Positions 1-11,893 of a DNA stretch of 64,000 nucleotides are shown here, one piece after another. The DNA comes from Haliclona indistincta (taxonomy: Eukaryota; Porifera; Demospongiae; Haplosclerida; Chalinidae), in assembly GCA_964017065.1 (NCBI GenBank), contig OZ024786.1:8003047-8067046 (forward strand), in the 5' to 3' direction. The translations under genes and the position numbers were made by a program. How positions within the stretch are numbered: position 1 is the first letter of the stretch; each line of letters opens with the position of its first letter. The notes under the pieces were generated by a model. It was not told the DNA's origin. It saw nothing but the letters and a program-made list of their open reading frames with translations, and did no database searches.

Positions 1-167
1 TTTTGAGCAGGTTGAAAACCCGATGAAACAGGTTCTAGAACTGTTCTGCTCCTAGTGTAAACAGAATCGTTCCAGAATAAACTGTTTGTGACACTAACTT
101 GTTAGCATTTTTGAACTATGACGGCAAATACTTGGCTTGACAGCGATACACAAGGAGGAGTGAAGAG

Positions 168-302
168 ATGGTTAGAGTCCACAAGACTCGAGTGAAGGAC
201 AAAGCGAAGCCGTTGGTTGAACTATACATGGAACCAAACGTCATCCAAGTGCACTTACGAGGCATTCCCATAGTCATGACATGGAAGACTGATATGTTAT
301 AA
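168..302 (+). CDS. Small unrecognised reading frame, 44 aa
   Basis: I do not recognise this frame. It runs from an ATG to a TAA and is basic at the N-terminus (MVRVHKTRVKDKAKP), then has alternating hydrophobic residues (LYMEPNVIQVHLRG) that could form beta strands. It is too short to separate from chance and may be a remnant exon of a mobile element. No splice sites or neighbour support it. Confidence 0.2.
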   Translation: MVRVHKTRVKDKAKPLVELYMEPNVIQVHLRGIPIVMTWKTDML

Positions 303-1694
303 GTGTGTAAACTGTGTCATATAAGTTGCCTAGCCTGCAGCCTGCATCCAGGACCTCACTAGACTTGTGATGAGACTCTACCTTAAGCCCTGCCCTTTAA
401 TCACATGCATGCTACTTAGCGTCACACACTTTCGTGATTCTTGAGTAACAGTCCAGGTGCTGAATATCCTGACATGCTGCTATTGACACAATACAGTGTT
501 GTTACTGAGTGTATTTGTTTTGCCAAAGCTTATTTTAGTGTGCTGAGTATTTGGTTATTGTCAACGATTCAGGATAAGCACGTTACCCTGCTCCAGACAA
601 CCCAGTATCTTGTATTGCAATGTTGCCAACACAATTGAAAATTGTGACAAAGTTCTTTGTCTGTGTTAGCTTGTGGTAGGACTATCTCATGTGTTAAGTA
701 GGTGTTAACTGTCTTTGGTTAGTTGTGTTATTGTATCTTGGTGTGTCTGTTAGTTTTGTATCATTGATTGGTCTGTTTGTGGGTTTTGTATCTTGATTTG
801 TCTAGGTTGTTTATATATAAGTGTGTGTTGTAAGCAAGATTATTCAGTATGTTTCTTGATCTAACTCTGAGAGAACATTTACTCGTGACAAAAATGATGG
901 TTTTATTTGTGTCTGAATGAGGCGTGCGGTTTACACCTAAAACATGCACCGATATAGATACCACAAATCGGTATCGGTGAAATTTGATAATATTGGTATC
1001 GGTTCATAGAGCCCTTTCCTTGTGTAACTGTATGTGTACACTATATTCTGTCATGCCTACTGTTGTGATCCATTATACTTATTTATTTATCAAACAATTC
1101 TTTTTGATCATAGGGAAGCTGTCAGTTCACTAGTGTCTTCTGGCAAGTTCTGTTGTGCTGCATTCAGGAAGTTATTCATCACAAACTTTGATTCATCACT
1201 TTATTCACTATACTACATCATTTTTTTCTTGATTTGGTGGAGTACGAGAATGTTTTATGAATGTGCAACACATAATTATTAAAATAACAATGCATGACTC
1301 TACAACATGAACTTTTCTGAATGCCATTCAAATTGTGTGCAGCTAGAATCGACTATAAAGATGTCAGTTTCAAGTCTCAACTATGCTAGGCGCTTCATTC
1401 CAGTCTGATGAATCATACAGCTCAGCATTCATAAGAGCATGAGCTTAGGTCAAGCTAGGTGTGATGCAGAGGCTAGAAAGCTGTTCTAGCTAGATTGCCG
1501 TTTTAAATTTTCCCGCGTTGGAATATCACGTGGGGGCATGAACCGACCGTTACATGTGAAACCACCGGTTACCGCGCGCGAATTGACAATGCGCATGTGT
1601 GTGGATTGAAAGTGCATGTGAAAGTGCTACTAGCTAGCTCATCTAATCTAATCCATCTCCATCCACTGACTCTGCTGTCCCAGACGGTCCTGCC
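303..1694. other. No gene recognised
   Basis: Only short AT-rich frames occur here, none with a recognisable domain. The last 150 bases, rich in CG dinucleotides and running up to the first exon of the next gene, are the likely promoter of that gene, but I see no clear TATA box. Confidence 0.4.
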
Positions 1695-4600
1695 ATGCTT
1701 CGTTATAGTCGAACTCGCTCTCGATCTCCTGCTTCTCCTAATAGTTCTGAGTAAGTTTTGTTCATGTCACATCTAATTTATTATACTGTATAATTGTTAC
1801 AGTTCAGAAACTAAATTCAGCCGATTGGCTGAACGACTAGCAAAAAACGGAGGATTTTGGAAAGGTAGGTGTGGTTTTGCAGATATGAACTGTGAACATT
1901 ATGAAACACCAATGGTGCAGATGCCTCGGTGCATACCATACTAGCACTAATGCATTTCACACGGTTATTGTGCTATGCAAAGAAGCAAAGCACAGTTTAG
2001 TAATCACAAATAGCAGCAACAGAAACAGTGTCCAGCTGGGAAGCAGATCCATGTAAACAGAATCATGCAAGGTGCTAACCACTGGTGTATAGGCGTGACC
2101 GTGCTGTTGTCAGCCTGGCTGCACACTGAATGCTGAAACTCTTAGTACGGCGCTCATTTCTTCATTCTCACTAGGCTTGCTGGTTGTCCTGTAGTACATG
2201 TCAAACCATGAAGTTGCTAGTAAGGCGGCGTTTACACGTAGACGATCGGTCCAAAAACGGGGAAATGTATTCGGATTCAGCTCCATCGTTTTTGCTGTTT
2301 ACACTGCTCCGTTTTGCTTGCGGAAGTAAATTAAGCAAATGGAATGTGGGTGTGGCGTTTTCAGGCAAGCATGCTGGTACTCGCTCATACGCACGAACCG
2401 ACGAAGACTACGCAAGATCCTCTTGATAGATGTCGTTTCAAAGCTCCTGCTAGCATTCTCTGCGAGTATGATGGCTGAGGTACGCTCATATCAAAAGCGT
2501 GTATCCGTTTTTAGTGTTTACACGTGCGTTTTACATGTCTCCGTTTTCAAGGTCTCCAGTTTGGTCTCCGTTTTCACGAGTCTCCATTTTGCCTATGCGT
2601 TTTGATCGTTTTGGTGTAAACGCGCGACCAAAATGGATACTAAAGTCTTCGTTTTCACCTGATAGCGTTGTCGTGTAAACGCCGCCTAAGTCTACTATAG
2701 ATGGTTTGTTGCCAGAGAAGTCTGCAATGGCCGCGAACAGCTATCGAGGTAAACAGATCATGCCATAACTCGAGAACTAAGTTTCGTATACAGTTTTCAC
2801 ATGTTGAAAAGTGAGATATTATTGTGTTCCACTTGCATTGCTAATTTCAGAGCTTACCTTTTAGCGTGTGCAACAAAATGATGTAACAGACAGAATGACA
2901 GACAACGCGATTACAATATGCCTCGTGGTTCCGCCCACCGAGGCATAATGACAGACACGTAAACGAACTACTGTATGTATATGTACATTACACCTAAGTA
3001 TTGTTAGTAGGCGGGGTCACCTGATGCAATGTGTACTGGTGGTCAAAACCTTGATGTCCCAAATCTAGCCTCATGCTTGATTGCATGGTTAGAATTGCAT
3101 GTGTAGTTATAATTATGCTCTCATGTGCTCCAGATCCCATAACAGATGTGGAAGATATACGGCCAGCTAAACGGCCTAGACGATCATTCTCCACCTCACC
3201 TACCCGGTCTATTAAACATGTAGCAAGCTCTCCGGTTCATTTGGATGTGTTTCCTCTTGAAAAATTCAAGAAATCTTCAGCATCAATGGTTAGTTGGCTT
3301 CTCATTTATGGATTTGAATATTGTTGTGTGCCTTAGGGTGATGTATTTCGGTGTTTAATATAAAACTGCAATGATGATTATAACAGTCGGCCATCAGCCA
3401 TTTTTATGCGTAATGGCCAGCTACATGTACAGTTGTAGCTGGACAAAACAGCCTGTCAGTCGCTCAACCAAGTGATATTATTATTTCTTCACTGTAAACA
3501 GCAAACTAAATGTTCAAAGGCCGATCAATTTCTGATTATGTCCGATCAAGTTTTAAGTAGCCTCGTCCCCTGGCCGAATTTTTCGCAACGCAGAAACACA
3601 ACGGAACGAAACGGCGAAAAATTAGGCCTGGTACACACTGCAAGGGTAGAGATAATGTTATTCATATTACTCGACGCTGAATATCATTAACGAGCGTTTG
3701 CTAACGATGAGCAAGCAGCACTATTACGACACAGTGCTCGCCTTTATGGACACTGGATTGCTTCAGCTTGCTGTCACAAAGGAATGGGAGAAGCTGGCGG
3801 CTAAAACACTTGCTGTTCCACGTAGAAAATCAGACAAATATCACAATACCGTTTGTAGAACCGTGTTAAACAGTCTCCTCATGTTAGGCTTTAGCGTATA
3901 GCCATGTTGATCAAGGCAGAACAGCGCAAACGCCGAGCTGTACGATACTTTTGCTCTTAGAAGAACACGGAGAGTGCTTCGTGAACGGGATAGTATACGG
4001 TATAATGTAGCGAAAATGCCCCAAAAGAATACGGATTCCCTAGATTCTGGGGAATGATCTGAGCACGCGCACTATTACCCTTGCAGTGTGTACCAGGCCT
4101 AATTTTTCGCCGTTTCGTTCCGTTGTGTTTCTGTGTTGCGAAAAATTCGGCCAGGGGACGAGGCTAAGTTTTAAGTTGCCCTGACATTTGTTGGAACGTG
4201 TTTTGAAAATTATAATCACAACTTGAACTTGTCACTTACATGCATGGCAAAGGTCAATTGGGCACCACAGGTACTTTCAAAACAGAGCTAATCAATAAAC
4301 TGGGACTGAGCAGAAACAGCAACACGGATAGTGGGTGCGTCGAGCATACCTCGCTGCAACATAGTTCATGACAAGCATTCAAAGCAACCAAAGGTGTCAG
4401 TACAGCTGAAAAGAATGGCTGGAAGAATGCTCCAGCAGTAGTAGTAGCCCTGCATGCCTTGTAACAAGAGTTTATAATGAACAGAGAGTATCGCACTCCA
4501 ATATGCCCTTCACGGAGACTCTCGGGAAAGTAACGTGACCAGCACGCGAGCTAAATACGCATTATGACGTATATCGTTTTGAACCACGCCTTCTCAGCAA

Positions 4601-6597
4601 CGAGTAGCAAGCAACTCTGACTTCTACAGAACCACGCAGGCAACTACAACAACTGATTTTGCTTGGAGACTTTGTCTAAAGTAGTATTTACAGAACCAAA
4701 TAATTTTCAACTGCATGCTCGGCATGGTTAGCAGCGTCTTTTTGCAAGCAACTTACTCTTTCTCGTTATCTGGGCCTTCATTTTGGGCTCGATTAGCCCG
4801 GATTCTTCGTGTATGCACTCTTGAAGGTTCTAACTGCCTCTGTTGGATAGTACAGCACCAGTAAACTAGGGATCTACAAGCAATTCACGATCACGGGAAA
4901 GACGCGCCATTAGATTATTATGTCACGTTATGAATAATTTTTCCTGTAAACGTCACTTAGCTCGCGTGCTGGTCACGTTACTTTCCCGAGAGTCTCCGTG
5001 AAGGGCATATTGGAGTGCGATACTCTCTGTTCATTATAAACTCTTGCTTGTAAGCCTCCAACTGTGTGGTAGACTTTCATTAACATTAGTGAAACAGAAC
5101 ATAAACTGGTGATTGTAACAGTTCTCTGTCACTTTCAAAATTAATATTATTATTCCATGTGGTCAGACAGACAAATCAACAGTGTAAACAGTATACAATA
5201 ACAGTACAATAACCAGTCACTGTTACAGCAGGAGCTCATAATGATGTAGAGGGAAGGAGCGTGACACTCCCACGCACTTGATTAATAATTGCAAGTTCAC
5301 ACATGATGGACGCGTTACTAAAGATAGAATAGTGATGGCCGACGGTACACGTACGTCAGTTTCGTACTTCTGGAACTGGGCTTCTAGAAGGTAAGCAGCA
5401 TGCAGCTTTCTACTATCCCAAGACGGTCATCCTTGTCTGCCAGCTCGAATAGCTGGCTCTCTACAGCTGTTGTACGTGCACGTAGCGATTGCCTGTGAGT
5501 CTTTGTGGGTGCAGACAGCTTCTACAAGCTCTTGCTTACCTCCAGGAGCCTCTGACTGCCAAGTTCCAGCCAAGTACGAAACTGACGTACGCGTACCGTC
5601 GGCCATCACTATTCTATCTTTAGTAACGTGTCCATCATGTGTGGACTCGCAATTATTAATCAAGTGCGTGGGAGTGTCACGCTCCTTCCCTTCTACAGCG
5701 CTCTTTCTCATTATGCGCTCCTGGTTACAGTGATATCACATCACTCATGAAGTATCAGAAACCTTGCCCTCAGCTGATTATTGTAAACATGTTCCAAACC
5801 AGACTATCATAATAATGATCTCACGTATATACCTCAGGTGTATATTTATACCAGTAAGCTATTTATACCTGTAAGCTAAATAATATTGCGAGCGCATAAT
5901 GTCTATAGTTATGTGTAATTTTTCTCTTTTTCAGGATATCTTCTGGCTCCTGGGAGTTGAAAATGTGGTAGAATTTGAACTTCTACTCAACAACAAGCGT
6001 ACTACATCCCTTTGTTCCTGTTCTATGCAACCAAATGAAGATAAGGACGAAGTTCTCAAATCGTCTGCTATTGAAACCATCTCAGATTTCCTTCAAGTTT
6101 CACTGGCTATATACCAAGCCGACTTATATTTTTTAACCATGCCGCTATTGGTTAATGCTGTAAACCGAGCCTGTTCAACTGGAAGGAAACTAAGATTATC
6201 ATCAGAGCCACCAGCTGCATCTCCCAATCGTCCGGCACGCAAACGTTATGGTGATGCAGCCATCTATGAAATAGTTGACTCCACGAATTTCCTACTACGG
6301 TGCATGATCGAGCTGAGAACGGAGCAATCTCCATGCCCGTTAAAATCAATCTTGATTGAAGCTCATAATGCCATGTCGAATAGAAAAGCCAGCTCGGTAC
6401 TTCTCGTGATTGGTGTATCAACCAGATCATTAGCAGTCAGAGTAGCTGAGGTCAATCTGAATGAAGACGTTCTGGAAATTAGTAAATATGTCGAGTTCAG
6501 CCTGACTAATAGGCGCACGTTGGCCATCAACAAATTCGAGGCCACTCAATTTGTGTTTCAAATTTCTCAATGGCTGATTGAACATGAAGACGATTAA
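1695..6597 (+). CDS. Unrecognised 311-aa protein, four exons, intact
   Basis: Exons at 1695-1750, 1803-1864, 3134-3288 and 5935-6597 join in phase through GT-AG introns to give 311 codons with no stop. The N-terminus is short and basic/serine-rich (MLRYSRTRSRSPASP), followed by a nuclear-localisation-like patch (AKRPRRS) in exon 3. Exon 4 holds a globular region with the conserved stretches LAIYQADLYFL, MPLLVNAV and YEIVD...FLLR.MIELR. A damaged second copy lies at 31091-32060, and the shared stretches mark what is conserved. The D...ELR pattern in strand-like sequence could be a nuclease-type core, but that is speculation. Introns 2 and 3 are full of MITEs, yet the reading frame is untouched. 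A polyadenylation signal follows 67 bases after the stop. The exon boundaries are inferred from sequence alone; the function is unknown. Confidence 0.7.
2224..2686. mobile_element. Harbinger-type MITE (TSD TAA), in intron 2
   Basis: The ends are inverted repeats beginning GGCGGCGTTTACACG, flanked on both sides by TAA (2221-2223 and 2687-2689). A 3-bp TAA-type duplication is typical of PIF/Harbinger elements. No coding frame for a transposase is present, so it is non-autonomous. The termini resemble those of the element at 7009-7674 (both have GTTTACAC next to a GC-rich end). Confidence 0.75.
2750..2972. repeat. Dispersed repeat, copy 1 (other copy at 22118)
   Basis: A stretch of about 220 bases beginning near ATCATGCCATAACTC and ending after CCGAGGCATAATGACAGACA is diverged but alignable with 22118-22343. 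It includes the shared TCCGCCCACCRAGGCATAAT. I see no gene and no clear terminal repeats, so the class of repeat is open. Confidence 0.5.
3558..4166. mobile_element. Mutator-like MITE with 91-bp TIRs and 9-bp TSD
   Basis: Inverted repeats at 3558-3648 and 4076-4166 begin TAGCCTCGTCCCCTGGCC and differ by about one base over 91 positions. The direct repeat AGTTTTAAG flanks both sides (3549-3557, 4167-4175). Long TIRs with a 9-bp duplication are the signature of Mutator superfamily insertions. The near-perfect arms suggest recent insertion. A sister copy lies at 29123-29637. It sits in intron 3 of the 311-aa gene. Confidence 0.8.
4465..5046. mobile_element. hAT-like MITE with about 90-bp TIRs
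   Basis: The arms begin CAAGAGTTTATAATG and continue as near-perfect inverted repeats (left 4465-4553, right about 4958-5046) that include GACTCTCGGGAAAGTAACGT. The 7-bp direct repeat CTTGTAA flanks the element at 4458-4464 and 5047-5053. A 7-8 bp duplication suggests hAT mobilisation. No coding capacity. Located in intron 3 of the 311-aa gene. Confidence 0.7.
5229..5723. mobile_element. hAT-like MITE with long imperfect TIRs
   Basis: The ends begin CAGGAGCTCATAATGA on the left and CAGGAGCGCATAATGA on the right (read inward), followed by about 100 bases of inverted repeat containing GGGAAGGAGCGTGACACTCC. The direct repeat GTTACAG flanks it (5222-5228, 5724-5730). This is the third MITE in the same intron. 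Confidence 0.7.
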
Positions 6598-6663
6598 CAA
6601 TATCGTGACCCATGCCATGTTCAACCTTTCTCACAACTTTTGTCACTACACTTTTTTTTCCTC

Positions 6664-6669
6664 AATAAA
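6664..6669 (+). other. Polyadenylation signal AATAAA
   Basis: A canonical AATAAA lies 67 bases after the stop of the 311-aa gene, on the same strand, and fits its 3' end. Confidence 0.5.
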
Positions 6670-6834
6670 GAGGAGTCAACTTGTATGTAAAATTCTGCTG
6701 TGTTGCATGCTTTTGGGTGATGGTAGTCATGTCTGCGAGGCTATAGACCATTTTAGTCGCTAATCGTTTTCCCGCGCACACCCGTACATCACCGGACCAC
6801 CGCCACCACATTGACGGTATATATTGTACTGCAG

Positions 6835-7008
6835 GCAGCTTCGTGCTGAGACTGCTCAGCTAGGTACAGTACTCTGTGCACACAAGCGAAAGTATATTGC
6901 TCATAATGAGCTATTAGAGCTTGAAAAACGCGCGTTTTATAACGACTTGTTGCTATGGTATTCACGTGCTAAACAAGACTCAATGGAAAAACTAACACAA
7001 CTAGCTAA
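6835..7008 (+). pseudogene. Exon-like frame cut by a MITE
   Basis: A frame following a possible acceptor (ending in TACTGCAG) encodes a helical, charged peptide with the stretches LRAETAQLGTVL and LELEKRAFYNDLLL. It runs directly into the MITE that begins at 7009. Beyond the MITE the frame would meet a stop at once, so any downstream part is lost or lay in another exon. I do not recognise the protein. Confidence 0.25.
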
Positions 7009-7674
7009 TACCGCGTTTACACTGCCACTTGGAGCCGTGCCAGTGGCGAGCTGGAGCCGCTTTTGGTCCGATATTGGCAGCGTTTACACTGCACCATGGT
7101 CGAAAGGAGCCAACGCAATTATTGAGGCGGAGACTTCCTGTCTCAAGATCACGAGTTGTAATGGCGATCCCGTCCCTATTTCCTGAGCTCGCTTGCTTGT
7201 CTGCGTCATCGCCTCCTAGCTCTTTTCAGAGCTCTTTGACCGGGTGGAAGCCTCCTAGCTCTTTTAAGAGCATTCTGACGGGAAGGCGACGCCGTGCGTC
7301 TAGACATCGTCTTGCTGACTACCTTGGGCATCGTAGGAGATCGAGGAGATCCTTTCCTCCGTCCAGCTTGCTATCTTGTGATTCACGCGTGCTTTGGCAC
7401 TCCAATGGTGCACGCACGTTGTTGCTGATACAAGAATTCGCATGCTCGAGCACAACACGGCACGGCTCCAGCGCTGTTTTGCGTTTACACTACCAGAAAA
7501 TTGGTGCCGAGCCAGTGCCGAGCCGAGCCAGCACGCTTTAAAAGTCGGGACAAAACGGGCACGGCTCCAGATACCCTGGCCCGGCACGGCACCGCTTTGG
7601 TCGCGTTTACACGGACAATTTTGGAGAGCCGGTGCCGCGCTGGCACGGCTCCAAGTGGCAGTGTAAACGCGGTA
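7009..7674. mobile_element. Harbinger-type MITE (TSD TAA)
   Basis: Inverted repeats begin TACCGCGTTTACACTGCC and extend through the GGAGCCGTGCC region on both sides. TAA flanks each end (7006-7008, 7675-7677). Internal copies of the same GTTTACAC and GGCACGGCTCC blocks give it a subterminal repeat structure. No transposase frame. Confidence 0.75.
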
Positions 7675-8316
7675 TAAGTCAGCTGAGGGGTATAGATACT
7701 GTATTTAGGCCAGTTGCGTTTACAAGCTGAGGAATTTAATAATAATTGCGTGACGTCACGTTTGGATGCTCTGGATGCTGCTAAAATGTATTGTGTTCAA
7801 TGGAGGAATGGACATTTGCAGTCTCTACTAGTCCCGTTAGTGTCAGAAACGGCCATGTTGCGCATAGTAGTATTGTAGAATACACAGAGGAAGCTATTGG
7901 TCTTTTTTGAAGAAAAATAGCTGCGTGCACGCTCGAATACACCACTTCATACGCTAAACACTGAATACCAACTTGTTCTTGTCAGATACCTGGAAAAAGC
8001 TGCTGTTTAGCTGAAAGCAGTAAGACACAAGACTTCTCAGTCGATTTGCGCCATACTCTAAGGCCCAGCATACTCAAAACGAGTGGACATGCGCACGGCG
8101 AGTGTGGACATCGTTCCTGAGCCTAGCCAGTGCTGCTTATCGACTGTAAGGCACCCTGATGTTACCTAGAAAAGGTTTGCAAGGTCTGCTTTTAGATAGT
8201 GTCCACATAAGTAGTATATTTGTAGCTTTACTCGTCAGTTCCAGGTGCTATCTCGAGCGATCCACGTTATGCAAGGCCCAGACGACGTCCACTGCTTGCT
8301 GTGCCTCCTGTAATTA

Positions 8317-8462
8317 ATAATCTTCTTCCAAAAATGTGACATTTTTGAATTACAGCTCAATTATACATATTGATTTTTGTGCTGATATCTTATCTTCATC
8401 CATAGCACCTGCAGAAAAAAGTATTGTCGCATCAAAGTACAATTCGTTAATTGGAGGCTTAA
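8317..8462. repeat. Truncated copy of the coiled-coil gene region at 27325
   Basis: About 145 bases match 27325-27470 closely, including the intron end and the first codons of the coiled-coil exon (CACCTGCAGAAAAAAGTATT against AACCTGCAGAAAAAAGTATT). The match stops abruptly after GGAGGCTTA, so this is a broken duplicate, not a gene. Confidence 0.65.
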
Positions 8463-9005
8463 CTTTAGGTACAATCGAATAATTAAAGCCACTCCCACAA
8501 AAGCGCTTTAAACGCGGTAAATAAATGTTTGATTCAGTATTTATTCCGTATTTTATACTTCACTTGGTGTATTCTTCATTTTGTAGACTTCTTAATGACA
8601 GAGAACTCCAATAGATATACTAGCGTCAACGATAAACCACGACAAGCACATTGCCACCATTAGTGTTCGGAAACCCCATCCACCATCAATTTACTTCCGA
8701 AAGTTTACTCGTTGAAAAAGTATTTTTAAGGTAGGAGAGGAGGTTATTTTTGTCCATTTTATTTTAACATAAAAAAGACATGTTCTGATAGACAATATGA
8801 CACACAATATCCCTAGAGCAGTTTTGATCACATACAATGTACCTTTTCAAATATATTTTGTCTAAAGATTTCTACCATCAGGTTGACAAAGATTGGCTTC
8901 AGCACTTATTGCTGTTTTCTTTGTCATCTTTGTGGTGTAATGAATAGTGATCAAAATCATGAATATTATTTGTCTATAAAAATAAATATCTTATCATGAA
9001 ATTCA

Positions 9006-9034
9006 TAATAATAATAATAATAATAATAATAATA
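9006..9034. repeat. (ATA)n microsatellite
   Basis: About nine to ten uninterrupted ATA/TAA units. Confidence 0.9.
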
Positions 9035-9497
9035 GAAGTGTAGTATTACAAGAATGAGAAAAATTAATAAATAACTCATTACAGCAGCAGTTCATTTCAA
9101 TAATCAGGCCGCAACGCCATCATCAATACCAGTTGGGTAAGAATGACCTATAGTGACATAATTATCATGTCATATCAGCATAGTAAAATTAATGTTTTAC
9201 CTATTATTTTGTATAGGGCTATCTGCTGCAAAGAACTGACAGACTGTCCAGTGGGTGACAGGCTTGCAATAGAACAGAATTATGTTTATAATATTATTTT
9301 TCACAAAATTAATGAACCATTAAAGACATTTTACATGTGTATGCTTCTGGTTATTATTGTATGTAACAGCAAATCCTTTGTACACTGACAATAATTATTA
9401 GAAACAGGTACTAAAATGGTTTGCTGTGTTGTTTATTGTATGCAATAATTGTGCAACAATTTACCATGAGTGTTGTGATAAGTTACACATAAAAGAA

Positions 9498-11893
9498 TTA
9501 CTTACCTGTCTTACCTTTATTCATGGGACAGTCTCGATGACTAGTACGAAGATGAGAAGTGGAACCACATTTGCACTTTTTCGTAGTAATTTCTCGTTCA
9601 GAGATAGTAGAGTTACCTAGTAAGTCTGCACTGTCATCCTCATGCCTCTTACTCTTATTCATGGGACACTCTCTGTGACTAGTTCGCAAATGAGTAGTAG
9701 ATCCACACTTGCACTTCTTTTTACTAGCGATGATGACAGCTCTATCAGGCCCAGATACTGAGGAGCTGCCAAGAAGTTCTCTAGCACCTCCTACTGAGTC
9801 AACATCAACATCATCTTCACCATCTTCCTCTCCATAGTCATGTCTGATTTCCTGTTGCTTTACCCATCGCTTTCTCTCTTCTTGCTCCAAGTCACGTGCA
9901 TTCTTCCACTTGATCCTCTTCTTCTTTGACTCCTCACTCCTCAGCTTCTCTAGTTTCTTCTTCCTATTCTTGTTAGCCTGCTCCAGTGCTTCCTGCATCC
10001 CATCCAGAATCGGTAGCTTGAGTCTTCCAAACAGTTCCAGCAGCCAGTGGTATCCTGTGCCCTTCTTACCTGTCAGGTAGGTCATGTTGCTTTGGCACAA
10101 CCCCAGATTAGTAGATGTAACATAATGTAGGCGATGGAGGTGGAGATCTTTAGATCTAAATCTAATCAACACATTATGGGATCCCTCACACAAGTTAGAG
10201 TGGCCCTTACCAAGCTCAGGGTGTATGACATTATGTGACCGTGCTGCTCTAATATTACACTCTATCTCATAGGCTAGTGCATGTAGAGGGCAGGTGAGTG
10301 GGTTTTTAGTGGCATACTCCCTACCTTCACATTCTACCTCGTCTTCTTCACAACTACCACAAGTACACTTCCTCTCACTGTGAAAATCACAGCTACCTCC
10401 CTCCCAGTTGTGAATATTACGTGCATGATACTTACCTAGGTCACAAAGCCGTTTAGCAAAAGCATCTGGATCAGTTCCCGACTGCACGAGGCAACAAAAG
10501 AAATTGATACGAGCCTGTCGAAGAAAGCCATCTGACATGCAGCCACAGCCCTGGCTATGATTACCACCATCACAACAACATTTTACTGTCTCAACCTCAG
10601 GAAAGCTCTCCTTATGCTTGTTTATGTATCGCTAAGTAAAGGTCTTCTTTTGCGACAGTTTTGTAAGTGCCTTCGTGTGGCAACGACCGACATGACCAGC
10701 ACAAAGCATGATGCATGACTTCGTTTCATCGGGATAATGTTTACGAAAGGATGCTGACGAGGAGGAGTCAGCATCCTGCCACTGCACCTCTACATGCATA
10801 CCATCATCCTTTGCCATACCAAAGGCTTCATCAGCAGCATACCCTTCAGCTGACTTAGCTGTACCCTTATACAACTCACCCTCTACTAAATCATCCTCTC
10901 CTCTCATACACACATGTACTACATACAACAGAGCACCAGTCATGTAGTTACGTATAGTGTATGTGTGATTCTTACTGAAGTGACCTCTTGTTAGCCATGT
11001 ACCATCACCTGTTACTATTGCACGTTGCATGCTACTTATTTCACCAGGTGGTAATGCTTCCATGTCGTCCATAGCCTCGGTGCACATCTCATCTATCATA
11101 CTACCCATATGAGGAAACACAAGCTTGATCATCTCATAAAATGGTTTGTATGTAACTGCTTCAACACCTAATGATTGCTTTAGAATGCGATAATACTGTG
11201 CATGAGTACACCCTGAAACATAGAATGCTACCTGCAGTGCAAGGCTGACTATTGAACGGCGAGATGATTCTATCATAGGGGAACTGTCAAAAGTCAATCT
11301 ACGTATCTTACACCCATTACAAGCAATCTCTATACCTTCAACCCCCCACCCAGCCCCTCACACACTACCCTGACTGGAACATACACTCCACTACACCCTG
11401 GGGTACGACATGCCATGTTAGCATTGACCTGATCTAAAAATGCTGATACCTGTGAAGAGAGACACACAAACATTCTCATGTCCAAAGAAGCAGGTTCAAC
11501 TAGCTGTTGCACAATGGCAACACGCCGTCGCTTCTCAGGCGTTGGAAAATATTCAGAGTCACTGCTTGGAGGTACAGAATCGCCTTCAAGCAGCGGGTCA
11601 CTTACCACTGATTCTGGTATAATCACTGCAGGGCATCTGTTGGAAATCTCATTCTGCCCTGCCGCCACTGAGAGATCAACCTCTTCAGATGATGCTTGAA
11701 TATTTGTCTCCTGTAATTCTTCTTGAGTTGTGGACGGTTCTTTCACAGAGGATTGTTTTCCAAGTCTCGATCTTTTCCCCAGTTGGCTCATCAAGAAGAA
11801 AGACGTTTGTCCTTCCTCGTAAACATTATGAATAGAGGATGAATTCAATTGCTGCGCCGCTGGCGCTTTATAATATATTGCACGTGCATTCAT
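9498..11893 (-). pseudogene. Mutator-like transposase (copy 1), two frame breaks
   Basis: Three open pieces on the minus strand (11893-11330, 11297-10632, 10538-9498) line up end to end with the MULE protein at 22602-26413. The first two are separated by a frame change at a G run (C run on the plus strand, 11342-11347). The second and third are in one frame separated by a single TAG at 10632-10634. Visible motifs are the catalytic-type GDGTW, WQDADSSSS and CAGH, and then CEGSHNVL, which carries the likely third acidic residue. A lysine-rich coiled coil and two zinc knuckles (CKCGSTTHLRTSHRECP and CKCGSTSHLRTSHRDCP) follow. The frame ends in a splice donor GACAG|GTAAGT (exon end at 9506), so the stop at 9498 lies in an intron. 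An OTU domain, as in the other copy, is not seen. Confidence 0.85.

Larger units (their letters stand above)
7675..9497. other. No gene recognised; AT-rich
   Basis: Apart from the two repeats listed separately (8317-8462 and 9006-9034), I see only chance frames. The segment just before 9498 should hold the 3' exon(s) and 3' end of the MULE gene read on the minus strand. Confidence 0.4.

Noticed and set aside
9143..9388. 81-codon plus-strand frame
   Set aside because: AT-rich, no domain, no splice context, and it lies in the likely 3' flank of the minus-strand MULE gene.
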